From the IMG/VR virus record IMGVR_UViG_3300006192_000007, positions 37,134 through 101,133 of that record: a DNA stretch of 64,000 nucleotides, one strand, 5' to 3'. Shown piece by piece: positions 36,512 through 46,509 of this stretch (the stretch's first letter is position 1; every line of letters starts with the position of its first letter). Source of the stretch: a virus. Below the pieces are notes generated by a model. That model was not told the origin of the DNA, ran no database searches, and saw nothing but the letters and a program-made list of their open reading frames with translations. Both the position numbers and the translations under genes were made by a program.

Positions 36512-37864
36512 ATGAGTAATCTACGTAAACACATTCTAGCATCGGCAGCGATGGCTAGCGCAGCCGTAACTGCTTTTGACATTAAAGAAGGCGGTGAAGT
36601 CGATGGTGCAACACTATTGGCCGATTTTGAACTCCCTTCAATGGAAGGCTATACTGAAGCTGAATTTGAATTGGCAGAAGTCGAGTCAGTGCGTGAAGAA
36701 TTCGATACTACCCGTGTAGGCTTAGAGTCTATTCAAAACTACTTGACGTCTGCAGTAGCAACGGGTGGCTTAACACCAGCCGCAGGTGGTTTCGTAACGG
36801 ATATGTATTTGGCACTGACCGAACGCGTATCTGACCTACGTGCATCTATCGTAATGCCATCTATGGAGTCATACGAAGCAGACGGTGCGGCATTGGGTCA
36901 AACTGAAATCTCAATGGAAGCCGTTACACAAACGCTAAAACAGGTTATTGAAGCGATTAAGCGCGTTGTAACAATGGCGATTGAAGCTGCAATCAAGTTC
37001 TACAAACAGCACACTGACAAAGTGATGGGTCTTAAAGCGGGCCTAGAGAAACTTCAAGCTTCTGTACGTACTGGTGTAGCCGGTGTTCCAGAGAAAGACA
37101 CAGTCAATGTTTCTTCTATCGAATATCTATACGTCGACGGTAAGATCGATACTTCAGACATTTCTAGCTTTGTTAAGCCGGTAGTCTCTAACGGTAAAGA
37201 AATCAAGAAACTGATTGCTGAATACGCTAAAGGCCTAGAAAGCGTTAAAGAAGGCGAGCTAGATGCTGCAACTGCACTAACTGAAGGCGTGAAAGTAAAA
37301 CTGCAAGAAGCGTTTGTGAAATCTTTCAATGCTAAGATCAAAATTGATGACAAACAAGCGAAAGAACTAGGTTTAGGTGAAAGCTTTGGTGAACACCTAT
37401 ACAGCGGTATTCTAGCAGGTAACCGTGGCGTGTACGTATCTATTCCAGATGCAGACTCAGACCTAACCACTAACGTTAAGGTTGAAGCGGCACCTAAAGC
37501 TAAAGAAGCACCAGAAACGGCACCAGCAGGCAAAGCATCAGACGCCGCAACGCATATCAAAATCGCTATGGCTAACATTGCACAATACGAAGAACTTAAT
37601 GCATTAGGTTCTGACCTGATTGAAGAATGTAAGAAAATGGTTAAAGCGGTTGATAAAGCTGGTAAAGTACTGGATAAAGCAGCCGCCGGCGCAGATGGCG
37701 CACCAGCATTCCTAAGTGCTATCAAAGACGTGAAAGAGCTAAGCAACACTATCCGTACGGCGTATACCGATCTAGTGAAGTGGGCTGCTCAAGTGGCTAG
37801 TGCGCATGGTTCATACACTCAAGCTATCGTGAAGAACTTGAAAGTAGAGAAAAAGGCTGACTAA
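36512..37864 (+). CDS. Major cleaved internal head protein, 450 aa
   Basis: Start at ATG 36512, with AAAGGA upstream; a further in-frame start 18 bases earlier overlaps that site. At least four protease sites in the first 136 residues: PSMEG (SME 43-45), GLES (70-72), PSMES (117-119), EISMEA (134-136). After the last comes an amphipathic helix (VTQTLKQVIEAIKRVV) similar to those in the paralogs at 23404 and 37961. Regular Ala/Lys/Glu composition and codon choice like the capsid gene suggest high expression. Probably one of the abundant inner-body proteins. Confidence 0.82.
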   Translation: MSNLRKHILASAAMASAAVTAFDIKEGGEVDGATLLADFELPSMEGYTEAEFELAEVESVREEFDTTRVGLESIQNYLTSAVATGGLTPAAGGFVTDMYLALTERVSDLRASIVMPSMESYEADGAALGQTEISMEAVTQTLKQVIEAIKRVVTMAIEAAIKFYKQHTDKVMGLKAGLEKLQASVRTGVAGVPEKDTVNVSSIEYLYVDGKIDTSDISSFVKPVVSNGKEIKKLIAEYAKGLESVKEGELDAATALTEGVKVKLQEAFVKSFNAKIKIDDKQAKELGLGESFGEHLYSGILAGNRGVYVSIPDADSDLTTNVKVEAAPKAKEAPETAPAGKASDAATHIKIAMANIAQYEELNALGSDLIEECKKMVKAVDKAGKVLDKAAAGADGAPAFLSAIKDVKELSNTIRTAYTDLVKWAAQVASAHGSYTQAIVKNLKVEKKAD

Positions 37865-37899
37865 TCCCATCCTACAAATCTACTAACCTTTAACTAAAG

Positions 37900-37940
37900 C
37901 GATAACTGACCCATTCGTGGTGTCAGTTATCGACTTTTAT
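37900..37940 (+). terminator. Terminator
   Basis: An 11-bp perfect stem CGATAACTGAC / GTCAGTTATCG with an 11-base loop is followed by ACTTTTATT. Confidence 0.78.
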
Positions 37941-37960
37941 TGTCATAGCGAGAAAACGAA

Positions 37961-39214
37961 ATGTTAGCCAACTGGATACGCAATGACTTAAGTGCAGCGA
38001 AAGTTGACACACTGAGTCAGTTAATGAACACCCTACAGGTCGACGAGGACAGGGTTGCCTCGGCTGAAATCGATGCACTGCATGATAGCATGGAAATGGT
38101 CGAATTGTCCATGACTCAAGCCCAAACTCTCTTTACTAGCCTAGCGACTGTGCCTAAATGTAATGCTCAGTTAGCAGAAGCTATTGTAGCCTCTACCAAT
38201 GCGGTACTCTATCCGACTACGGTAACAGTAAGCCTAGAAAACCTATTTACATTAGAAGACGATGGTGACTACGCTGTTTCTATGGAAGGAGTCACGTTTA
38301 CATGGAAAGAAATTTATCGGTTTGTTGCATCAGCAACCCGTGTAATTGCTGACGCCGTAATGAAGTTTTTTGGTCGCCGTCTGACACTGATGGGTCAGCT
38401 CCATACCAAAGCTGTTCATCTAGAGCGTGAACTTAAAGACGTCAAGTTAGTAAACATGGATAAGTTAATGAGCATGACGCTGGTGTCAGAGGGCGCTGCT
38501 TTAGATATGTACCCTACGGTACGCGGTAAGTCTGCCGCTGGTATCCATGAAATAACCACGGTATTGAATGAACTCGTAAAAACGCTAGACCCTAAAGGCT
38601 ACCGCATACACATCGAGTCATATGTTTCCCTGTTAGCCAGTGCGAAGTCAACCCCTACCGATGAACTTATTAGCGCCCTCACGAATATTCGTAGAGAGCT
38701 GTATCGCGAGCTACGCACATATCTAAATGCGTCTCAGGGTAAAGAACCCGGTGCCGAAGTTAACAAGTTAAATTACAGTGAACTATTACCAGGCTTCCGT
38801 CGTTTTCGTTTGGAAATGACCAGCATGGATTATAAAGCACCGATGGTAAGTCTGGATACTGACCCTAACTACAAAGAGAAGCAATTCCGCTTTACCCCAG
38901 AAACACCACATTCATCGGAAATACTGTCTTCCCACATTGCAAAGTCGCTAGATGCAGCAATGCAGTTACGCCAGGATTACTTAGCCGTGCGTAAGTTTAA
39001 AGAACGCGCAGATGATGCGGTTAAGACACTGCAAGATCGTAGGCTTGAAGACGGGGGTGATTTAGGTTTGGTTGCTCTATACCGCGCTCTACCTTCGTAC
39101 GTGCGCTGTTATACTGCACCATTAAAGATTAAGAGTGAACTAGTCTATATTTACTGCTTAGGCTTGCTTGACCTAATCCGCCTTTCTTATAAGGAATGGG
39201 AAGTAAAAATGTAA
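37961..39214 (+). CDS. Cleaved internal head protein, 417 aa
   Basis: Potential sites: HDSMEM (43-45), VSLEN (91-93) and AVSMEG (107-109). The last is followed by VTFTWKEIYRF... and a helix leading to a K-rich segment, a pattern shared with the protein at 36512. The mature body is helical and basic. The ribosome site is weak (GCGAG). It forms a single-gene unit between terminators. Confidence 0.78.
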   Translation: MLANWIRNDLSAAKVDTLSQLMNTLQVDEDRVASAEIDALHDSMEMVELSMTQAQTLFTSLATVPKCNAQLAEAIVASTNAVLYPTTVTVSLENLFTLEDDGDYAVSMEGVTFTWKEIYRFVASATRVIADAVMKFFGRRLTLMGQLHTKAVHLERELKDVKLVNMDKLMSMTLVSEGAALDMYPTVRGKSAAGIHEITTVLNELVKTLDPKGYRIHIESYVSLLASAKSTPTDELISALTNIRRELYRELRTYLNASQGKEPGAEVNKLNYSELLPGFRRFRLEMTSMDYKAPMVSLDTDPNYKEKQFRFTPETPHSSEILSSHIAKSLDAAMQLRQDYLAVRKFKERADDAVKTLQDRRLEDGGDLGLVALYRALPSYVRCYTAPLKIKSELVYIYCLGLLDLIRLSYKEWEVKM

Positions 39215-39220
39215 TCCATT

Positions 39221-39260
39221 AAGGAACAGTGCTCTAACCGGCACTGTTCCTTATTTTATG
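39221..39260 (+). terminator. Terminator
   Basis: A 12-bp perfect stem AAGGAACAGTGC / GCACTGTTCCTT with an eight-base loop is followed by ATTTTATG. Confidence 0.8.
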
Positions 39261-39303
39261 CTCTATAGTGGAGTCGAATCCTGTAGACATAGGAGATTTT
39301 ACC

Positions 39304-40902
39304 ATGCCACGCATTTTACGCTCTATACCTCAGGAACTGACCGGTACTACCCGTCGAATTGTAGGTCAGATAACCAAGGACTTCTTAAAGCAAACAGCCT
39401 TTCCTGAAGAAGTCGATTTAGTCTATGAGGGAGAAATCTCAGGCAGCACTAAAAGCCTAATTAACTTCTTCGATGCGGCTAAGAAAGACCCTATCCGTAC
39501 CCGCTTTCACAACTACGCGTTTCTTTCCTATCGAGAAACCTTTCTTGAAGACCACATTAACCTATCACGGTGGCAGAACGCGTATATCTCAGATGTATTT
39601 GCGGATGCAGAACACGGAATTCGGTTACGTCCTCAGTATGCTACAGCGCTAGTAGAACTTGAGATTAAACTCCGTACGAAGAACTTATCGACTTTACACA
39701 GTTGGATATCCAACCTAAGACTTACCCATGGTCAAGGTAATCTAAACTGGAACCATGACGTAGACTATGAGTATGATATCCCCTACGACTTTATTGAGTT
39801 TATCGGTGAAGCATATACCCTAAAAGAATCCGTAATGCCAGATGGAGAGAGTTTATCAGTCTATCTAGGACGTACGTTTAGAAAAGGGGTTAATAAGCGT
39901 TCTTCTTTAAATGGAGTAAACGTAGACCTCATCTGCGTCGAAAAACAAAGGGACGTCTTAGGGCTCGCTACCAATGAATTTTTCTACAATGAGAAAGAAG
40001 TCGCTGATAGCATTTACGAGATAACCATTCCGTATCGGTATGAATATAAGAAACCGATTGGGCTTACGATGACAGTACCCTGTAGTATCCGTAACCAGCT
40101 CATCCCACAGCGTTTTATCGACGCATGGGTACCTAAAGTCGACCGTAAAACCGATGAAGTCGAGTTACCTCTTTATTACGCCTCGTTTTATGACCCAGTA
40201 ATAAACCCTTTGTTTCATATTGCCGATGGTGGTAGTCGTGTAAGGGAATGGGATGATTGGTTTCCAATTAACTATCAGACCCTGGTACAGACCGTGACAA
40301 TCGTCCCTGTACGTGTCAATGTTAAATCCCCTAAAGAGGTCTTTAATATAAGGGACATCGAGGACCGTTATCTTCCTAGTGCCGTAAAAGACTACCTCTC
40401 TAACTTTTCGACCAGTCAAGGATATTTTCCAGAAAGTCTAGTCACGATAGAGTTATTTGAAGTGGGTAGCGAAGAGCGTGTCTTACCACATCTGTTATCG
40501 CCATCCTTAGACTTAAGTAGCTATACTGATCTAGACCCACGGAAACGTTACTACGTCCGTATTGGGTTACTGAAAGACTTAGCGCGATATAATGCTAGAG
40601 AGACAGAAAAGCTGCTAAAGCAGCCGGATATGGCAATTGATATCTTTAAGCTTTATGACCCTGAAGTCTACATTACCGAAGACGAGAAGGAAGCCCGTCG
40701 CCTTTTACCTGACACGGTTATTCAGACCAACTATAAAAATATCCCTTCGGTTCTATTTAGTCCGAATGGCACAGCGATTACCCCGCGTTCATTTACCATA
40801 TGGCTAAGAAAGCTAAAGAGTACAAACTTACTCTTTAAGAACTTGGCAATTCATGGTGGACGTCAGGTCACTAACTTTACTATTTCAGCGAACCGGAGAT
40901 AA
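39304..40902 (+). CDS. Tail or baseplate structural protein, 532 aa
   Basis: The start is ATG 39304 because AGGAG lies eight bases upstream; an upstream in-frame start at 39268 lacks one. The protein is mixed alpha/beta with a RFHNYAFLSYRETFLEDHIN region and many Tyr/Trp residues. It leads a four-gene tail cluster with gaps of 2-25 bases and no terminator. No enzymatic motif. Confidence 0.75.
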   Translation: MPRILRSIPQELTGTTRRIVGQITKDFLKQTAFPEEVDLVYEGEISGSTKSLINFFDAAKKDPIRTRFHNYAFLSYRETFLEDHINLSRWQNAYISDVFADAEHGIRLRPQYATALVELEIKLRTKNLSTLHSWISNLRLTHGQGNLNWNHDVDYEYDIPYDFIEFIGEAYTLKESVMPDGESLSVYLGRTFRKGVNKRSSLNGVNVDLICVEKQRDVLGLATNEFFYNEKEVADSIYEITIPYRYEYKKPIGLTMTVPCSIRNQLIPQRFIDAWVPKVDRKTDEVELPLYYASFYDPVINPLFHIADGGSRVREWDDWFPINYQTLVQTVTIVPVRVNVKSPKEVFNIRDIEDRYLPSAVKDYLSNFSTSQGYFPESLVTIELFEVGSEERVLPHLLSPSLDLSSYTDLDPRKRYYVRIGLLKDLARYNARETEKLLKQPDMAIDIFKLYDPEVYITEDEKEARRLLPDTVIQTNYKNIPSVLFSPNGTAITPRSFTIWLRKLKSTNLLFKNLAIHGGRQVTNFTISANRR

Positions 40903-40904
40903 CC

Positions 40905-42122
40905 ATGGGTATTTGGAATGAACCACCTGCGGAAGCAGAATCTACCGAAACCGTAGTTGAGATTCCACCGACCAGTTCCGTCTATGAAGGCGAGACTAAA
41001 CAGCTCATAGAAGGTATCCAGTACAACGGAGACCCATGGAAGGGCACGTGGTATAGTCAACTACTGGACGAAGACGATATTCCCCAGAGACTGGATTTAA
41101 AGCTCAGTCCTACTATCCAGCAATATGTTAAGATAGTAGACTTTGTAGTACTGCAAAGCAGTGAGCTAAGTCCTTCTACCGATGAGAATATCATTACTGA
41201 GTTAACAGCAGAAGCTGTCCTCTATCCGAGCGTTACACCTAATAGAGGTGACCATTTCGTTGCTCCCATGAGTGATGGACGGATAGGTCTCTTTGTTGTC
41301 ACGGCACTCGAGCGTACAGGCTACTATGCGCAGCGTACTCACCAGGTCACATTAGAGCTGGTCGACTACATGAACGAGACTTACCAAGCCAACTTAGACC
41401 TAAAGACCGTACAGACTCTGTACTTTGACCCAGCTAATCCACTTAGTCCAGGTACTTCTTCACAGGCAACGCTACAGCGCTATGACACGGCCTCTAAGCT
41501 AATGGAGCTTGTGCATTGGTGGTGGGATGAGTTCTACGACCTAACCACGCGTACAGGTATTCATCCTGGCTATGAAGACTCAGGGCGTACTTACGATGCC
41601 GAGGTTATCGAGTTCTTAACTAAGATACTACCTTATGACATCTATAAGCAGCTCCCTAAACTCTTTAATTACCCTATCCCTTCTCAAACCTACAAAAAAC
41701 AGTTTAGTAGTGTATGGGATATTTTAGTGGACGGGGAAGTCACGCACCTAAAACGCATTGACCGGTATGTAAGAACAACACCCATTGCGGAGTTTAGAGC
41801 CCAGTATGTCTATTCGGCTGTAGGCTTTAGTCACGTTGACCGTGTTATCATACCGTCTAAGCAATCGACATTGGTTGGCTATAACGCAGTCATTGCCGAA
41901 GAAACGGTACTCAGCGATACATACGTGATGTCCTCTGGCTTTTTCGAAGAAAAGGTACAGGAGATGACTCCGCTAGAGTTAATTGTCTACAAAGCCATTA
42001 CGCAGCAGTCATTTACACTGGAAGAGGTAGTTCAGGAGATTGATTATCTCTATGAAGCCCCGTTAGAAAAACAGTTCTATCGCATTCCGGTAATGATATG
42101 GCTATTGCTGAGGCTCATTTAA
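40905..42122 (+). CDS. Tail or baseplate structural protein, 405 aa
   Basis: Starts two bases after the previous stop with CGGAG, so translation is coupled. The N-terminal ~35 residues are acidic and disordered; a region of beta strands follows (DRIGLFVVTALERTGYYAQRTHQVTLELVDYM), which is reminiscent of baseplate wedge folds. Role inferred from the cluster. Confidence 0.73.
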   Translation: MGIWNEPPAEAESTETVVEIPPTSSVYEGETKQLIEGIQYNGDPWKGTWYSQLLDEDDIPQRLDLKLSPTIQQYVKIVDFVVLQSSELSPSTDENIITELTAEAVLYPSVTPNRGDHFVAPMSDGRIGLFVVTALERTGYYAQRTHQVTLELVDYMNETYQANLDLKTVQTLYFDPANPLSPGTSSQATLQRYDTASKLMELVHWWWDEFYDLTTRTGIHPGYEDSGRTYDAEVIEFLTKILPYDIYKQLPKLFNYPIPSQTYKKQFSSVWDILVDGEVTHLKRIDRYVRTTPIAEFRAQYVYSAVGFSHVDRVIIPSKQSTLVGYNAVIAEETVLSDTYVMSSGFFEEKVQEMTPLELIVYKAITQQSFTLEEVVQEIDYLYEAPLEKQFYRIPVMIWLLLRLI

Positions 42123-42147
42123 ACCGCCATAAAAGAGGAATCCCGTC

Positions 42148-42813
42148 ATGTCCGATTATACTTTATATGGACTTGCAAAAAAGATATTTGATACCCCGTT
42201 TCAAATGAAACTTACCGCTACAGAAAAAGATACGTTAATTGAGTCTCAAAAAGAAATTGAGGTCATTAACGCACAGCCTGTGGGCGGGTATGATATTAAT
42301 GGGGTTTTATGGAATGTCAGCAGTCCCATGGAAGCGTACATAAAAAGCGCTATGCAACATAAAACTGCCTTAACCGGTGATGATGAGTATGATAAGGTAC
42401 TGATGGGGATTCCTCAGGCGGTTAATCTTTCGATTAACCAAATGGTGGAGTTATGGGACACCATGGCGACCTTACGGTTTGTTTCTGCCAGTGACGTAGT
42501 CGACGTGTTTGAAACGATAGACCTTTATTTAGAGAAGATAGAGGATGCATCATGGCTTTCGCCTAACTACCGTAAGCCTCCAGAGGAAGACATGCGTAAG
42601 TTAAGGGCGTTACTGGAAGCCATCCGTGACCGTGCAGATACGATTATGGTAGCCTCTGAAGACCATACTGGATGGAATAGCCTGATGGACTGGTTTGCTC
42701 CTACGGCGTTTATTCCAGGAGAGGCAAAGGTCACCAGTACCGTTCCTCAGAAGCGCAGTCTACGCGACGTCGCCCATGTCAATAAAGACGACCCTTTCGC
42801 TTTCTTACTTTAA
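42148..42813 (+). CDS. Small tail-cluster protein, 221 aa
   Basis: AGAGGA precedes the ATG. Mostly helical and acidic, with a SSPMEAYIKSAM segment that only partly matches the protease rule and is probably fortuitous. Short gaps to its neighbours place it in the same operon. No function recognised. Confidence 0.72.
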   Translation: MSDYTLYGLAKKIFDTPFQMKLTATEKDTLIESQKEIEVINAQPVGGYDINGVLWNVSSPMEAYIKSAMQHKTALTGDDEYDKVLMGIPQAVNLSINQMVELWDTMATLRFVSASDVVDVFETIDLYLEKIEDASWLSPNYRKPPEEDMRKLRALLEAIRDRADTIMVASEDHTGWNSLMDWFAPTAFIPGEAKVTSTVPQKRSLRDVAHVNKDDPFAFLL

Positions 42814-42826
42814 AGGATAGTCTGTT

Positions 42827-44188
42827 ATGTTAGACAACCCACTCATCCGGATTGAGTACGATAAAATCATCAATACTCCGTTGTCCGACGTACTGTGGAA
42901 ACTCGAAGCCATCGTCGTCGCCAATGGAATCCGATTAAAACTCCCGAATGTCTTTACCCGTGAAACTATCCGTGACTATGAAACTCAGTTTGGGGATGAA
43001 GTCTATTTAACGGCACAGGTAGGACTGACCACTTACCAAGACTACATTTTACCTTATAAGGATAATTTAAAGGTCGATGTCGTCCGTACGTTGCTCGACG
43101 GCAAGGGTAATGAGATTCCTTCTGCTCTACAAGAGAAGGATACGTATACGGCGTTCTTGCTAGCCCCCCCTAACTTAGACCTCATGGCCCCATCGCGGGG
43201 TTATGACAATAAGCAGATTAATGAGCTGTCTCAGCTCGTGGATATCAACTTCCAGCTTATCGACCCATTGCTGAACGAAATGCGCATGGTCGACGTTTCT
43301 GGCGTATATCGTGGAAACAATGGATTATCAATGGAAGGGGTGCTTAAAACACTCTATAGCTACAATGCCAACGCCAATGCCACAGAGTCGACATTAAACA
43401 GTAAACGGTACACGGGCGTACGTGGAGTTGACGTAACACCGGTACACAATACCAAAGTTTACGGGAATCTCGTTATCCCTACCGGCACCCGTTTAACGCA
43501 GATAGCAGGATATCTCCAGAAAACCTATGGGGTTTACCAAAATGGGATTAATCGCTACTATCAGGACAGTAGATGGTTCATATACCCTCTGTATGACCAT
43601 CTAAGGTATAAGAAGTCTAAAAAGCGACTAACTATACTTAATATCCCTAACGACGAACTGGTGGCTCCTGAGCGCTCTTTTAACGTACGTGAAGATAACG
43701 TCACTATTCTTGCTACTGGCAATACCCTAGTCTTAGACCAGACGGAAAACATTGCCGCTAATCAAGGTACGGGCTTACGCTTTACCAAAGCCTCCACCTT
43801 AATAGACGGAATGCAAACAACAAAAGGGAATAAGGCTACGGCTAACACAGAGAACACCAATCAAGGATTGGCCATTCAGCAAAAGCCAAATGGACTCACC
43901 AATGCTCGGTATTCTAGTCGAGGAATGACGGATAACCCTTACGTCGAAATCTCTGAGTTAGCAAAAGGGTTAGGGATTATTACCACGGTAAATTGGGCAA
44001 ACGCCAAACCAAAATATCTTTACCCCGGTATGCCAGTAAAGATGTTTTACAGTAAAGAAGGTGGCGTTAAAGAGATATACGGTACGTTACTGGGTGTTCG
44101 CATCAGCGAGGCGCCGTCTACCAGTCGGCTTACGGATAACACGTACCTTACTAACTGTACGCTAGTGCTACATTTACAAAAAACATAA
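42827..44188 (+). CDS. Baseplate hub-like structural protein, 453 aa
   Basis: The central region reads KVYGNLVIPTGTRLTQIAGY, then LQKTYGVYQNG and a W-I-YP motif, recalling hub proteins (T4 gp27/P2 gpD) in which a threshold-type fold lines the tube end. A LSMEG site (SME 168-170) fits the prohead-protease rule but lies in a tail-type protein, so its use is uncertain. It ends the tail cluster before a bidirectional terminator. Confidence 0.73.
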   Translation: MLDNPLIRIEYDKIINTPLSDVLWKLEAIVVANGIRLKLPNVFTRETIRDYETQFGDEVYLTAQVGLTTYQDYILPYKDNLKVDVVRTLLDGKGNEIPSALQEKDTYTAFLLAPPNLDLMAPSRGYDNKQINELSQLVDINFQLIDPLLNEMRMVDVSGVYRGNNGLSMEGVLKTLYSYNANANATESTLNSKRYTGVRGVDVTPVHNTKVYGNLVIPTGTRLTQIAGYLQKTYGVYQNGINRYYQDSRWFIYPLYDHLRYKKSKKRLTILNIPNDELVAPERSFNVREDNVTILATGNTLVLDQTENIAANQGTGLRFTKASTLIDGMQTTKGNKATANTENTNQGLAIQQKPNGLTNARYSSRGMTDNPYVEISELAKGLGIITTVNWANAKPKYLYPGMPVKMFYSKEGGVKEIYGTLLGVRISEAPSTSRLTDNTYLTNCTLVLHLQKT

Positions 44189-44191
44189 TTC

Positions 44192-44228
44192 TTATACTCT
44201 ACGTCCTTTAGCGGGACGTAGAGTATAA
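44192..44228. terminator. Bidirectional terminator between convergent genes
   Basis: A 15-bp stem TTATACTCTACGTCC / GGACGTAGAGTATAA with a seven-base loop. It lies between the tail cluster and the minus-strand helicase. Confidence 0.8.
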
Positions 44229-44269
44229 AGGGAGTTTCCCCTATTCATTTCATTTTAAGCTTCTGGTTT

Positions 44270-45844
44270 TTACCAACCGTCTTCAATATCATCTTCTACA
44301 ATGTAACCGCCCGTAGTAATGGCTTCTGCCCCACCATCAAAGCCTGCAAAGCTGTATAACGCATTGCCTTCTGGTGCTTCGACATCTAAGTCATCTACGA
44401 TTCCATACGGGGTGAACTCGTAGTAGAATGTCTTATGTTTAATCGGCGTAGAGTCACTGGTACCACGGCGTTTACCCAATGAAGCGGTTAAGAACTTCTT
44501 ATCACCGATTTCGTGGATATGCAGTAGCATCTCCCCATCCAGTTTTTGACTCAACCCCATTGCGTTATAGTAGTAGCTACCTTCAGCAAACTTCTTCGCA
44601 ATGTTTGATGTACCTTCACGGGCTAACTTACGGGCATCACTGGATAGCTGATGGGCAGTAAGCTGGGTAATACCACGAGGGAAACAGTGGTTACGCAATA
44701 CTTCAAAAGTATAGGTAATGATTTCATCCGTACGTTTACCGCTCTTGCCTGTGTACTTTTTAGTAATCAGTTCAGGATAGTCGACAATAACCGCGTGTAT
44801 CTCATACCCTTTTGCTTCATAATAACTGAGTACATCAATAAGGTCCCATACATCAAACTGGTTAGGGTCATAGCAGCGCATTTCAAACTCATAACCGTTC
44901 ACGCGTAAGCGGTCGATGACATAACGTGCTGCTTCGTCCGCATCCACAGAGGCTAAGTCTAACTTTTGTTTGTGTTCTTGTTCCCACAACGAGCGATAAA
45001 TAAGCGGTAAGTCCTGCTCGATTTTGTTTTCGAACGACAAACGCAGAATAAGGGGCTTTTTATTCTTATCAAGCATGTGTGGGACATTGTAAAGCGGGAA
45101 CCATCGGCAATAGTCGAGTAGAATACCCGTTTTATAGTTGTGCGTAAGCGCGCCGTAGTTAAACTGTTCGCCACGGAAATGTCCTAAGCCGCCTAATGCG
45201 CGGTTAAGGCCTTTAAGCCCAGTACGCAATACCCCTTCCACGGAGTTAAGCTCTTGAGTCCGTCTCATCGCTTCTACAACCGAATCTATGTCCGAAGTAG
45301 AGAGTGACCCACTAAACCCTTTCTTTTCTTCTTCGCCGGTGTTTTCAAACTCACGGATGCGCTCTAGCATCTCTTTAGCGTGGGCTAGGATGTCAATGCT
45401 GCCATCACCAAAGTTTATGTCTTTATTGGCTTTCCTATAAAGTAAGGCGTATTCATGATTACGGATAGAGTGTTGGAGTTCACTGATGATAGTCTTTACG
45501 CGTTCAGCGTTTTGGTACATGTCATCGTACAACGTACATTGACGCTCTAGTGAGGCGATATAGTCACTTGCAAATGCACAGTTCAAACGAATGCGTTCGA
45601 TAAGGTCTATCTTGTCAACCTTAATATCTGAGGGTAGTGTGCGCAGCCAATCTAAGGTGGCTCTTAATGCATGGGCAATTTCCCCATCACTGCCTTCGCC
45701 CATGACATCGGCAGGCATCTTAATTAAAGCAATGGCTCGGTCTACTACCGATTCCAATTTACCATTAGGCTCAGCTAAATGACGATTGATATACCAGCCT
45801 ACGACGGACTTCACAAGAACTAGGTTTGGGTTTTCGTTAATCAT
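44270..45844 (-). CDS. DnaB-like replicative helicase with degenerate Walker A, 524 aa
   Basis: The C-terminal RecA-type core shows GALTHNYKTG at 231-240 in place of GxxxxGKT (the second glycine is Tyr, but Lys238-Thr239 are kept), SFENK near 270 like the SLEMS helix, Walker B AVIVDYPELI (351-360) and QLTAHQL (394-400) like the AISQLNR sensor, followed by a KRRG segment. The N-terminal 180 residues are helical and not a clear DnaB N-domain. It would unwind DNA at the fork; the altered P-loop leaves activity uncertain. It sits alone, divergent from the capsid block. Confidence 0.83.
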   Translation of the reverse strand: MINENPNLVLVKSVVGWYINRHLAEPNGKLESVVDRAIALIKMPADVMGEGSDGEIAHALRATLDWLRTLPSDIKVDKIDLIERIRLNCAFASDYIASLERQCTLYDDMYQNAERVKTIISELQHSIRNHEYALLYRKANKDINFGDGSIDILAHAKEMLERIREFENTGEEEKKGFSGSLSTSDIDSVVEAMRRTQELNSVEGVLRTGLKGLNRALGGLGHFRGEQFNYGALTHNYKTGILLDYCRWFPLYNVPHMLDKNKKPLILRLSFENKIEQDLPLIYRSLWEQEHKQKLDLASVDADEAARYVIDRLRVNGYEFEMRCYDPNQFDVWDLIDVLSYYEAKGYEIHAVIVDYPELITKKYTGKSGKRTDEIITYTFEVLRNHCFPRGITQLTAHQLSSDARKLAREGTSNIAKKFAEGSYYYNAMGLSQKLDGEMLLHIHEIGDKKFLTASLGKRRGTSDSTPIKHKTFYYEFTPYGIVDDLDVEAPEGNALYSFAGFDGGAEAITTGGYIVEDDIEDGW

Positions 45845-45996
45845 TCTTTAGGTTTCCAATACTTTTAATATTCTTTATGCTACGGTATTTTATCTGTGGA
45901 TAATTTAACACTTGAACTAAACAATGACCACAGTGTATATATAGACTAATACTGTAGGGATATGACCTATTTTCTTCTTCTATAAGGAAGCCTTTT

Positions 45997-46452
45997 ATGA
46001 AAGCCGTCTTTCTCAATGCCGGTTTAACCCGCGCTCTTAAGTCGCACGGCCTTAAGCTGGATGGAACAGAAGGCCTCACGAACTTTAAAGATTTCTTCAC
46101 CTACAGTGACTTAGCCACCATGGAGTACGAAACAGCTTGTCTGTTAAAGGCTCCGGTTATCAATGAGATAGGACTGGTTTCTTACTTCAATGATGATGAG
46201 ACAAGCCTGAGTGATGATTCTGATATCAGTTACGCGGGTCTTTTTGGTGACACTGTAAGTCCACAAGACGCACAGTCACGCATTCGTACTCTTAATTGTG
46301 TAGTAACACAAGAGGGCTGTTTGGTATTGTTTGAAGACACTGCCAATACAGTCAATGTTCTAGAAAACCTTTTGTTAGCTCTAGAACGCATACATCCTAT
46401 AGACGACATCTTAAAGATGCCGCTATGGTCTGTATATTTAAAAAATTCTTAA
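45997..46452 (+). CDS. Small protein upstream of the capsid gene, 151 aa
   Basis: AAGGAAG precedes the ATG. Soluble and acidic, it occupies the phiKZ gp119 position immediately before the capsid gene. No motif recognised. The 150 bases before it, divergent from the helicase, contain an AT-rich TATATATAGACTAATA stretch that may be a promoter but does not match the early-type motif. Confidence 0.72.
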   Translation: MKAVFLNAGLTRALKSHGLKLDGTEGLTNFKDFFTYSDLATMEYETACLLKAPVINEIGLVSYFNDDETSLSDDSDISYAGLFGDTVSPQDAQSRIRTLNCVVTQEGCLVLFEDTANTVNVLENLLLALERIHPIDDILKMPLWSVYLKNS

Positions 46453-46509
46453 ACCTGTCTTTTAAAGACGATTACATGTAATGAAACCTCTAGCTGGAGA
46501 ATATTTAAA

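Noticed and set aside
37054-37749. Long antisense open frame of 231 codons
   Set aside because: Opposite an abundant head-protein gene with regular codon use; Ser/Leu/Ala-rich shadow with no ribosome site.
45837-46100. Minus-strand frame of 87 codons between helicase and capsid genes
   Set aside because: Mostly overlaps the start of the gene at 45997, which has a clear ribosome site; no coding character of its own.
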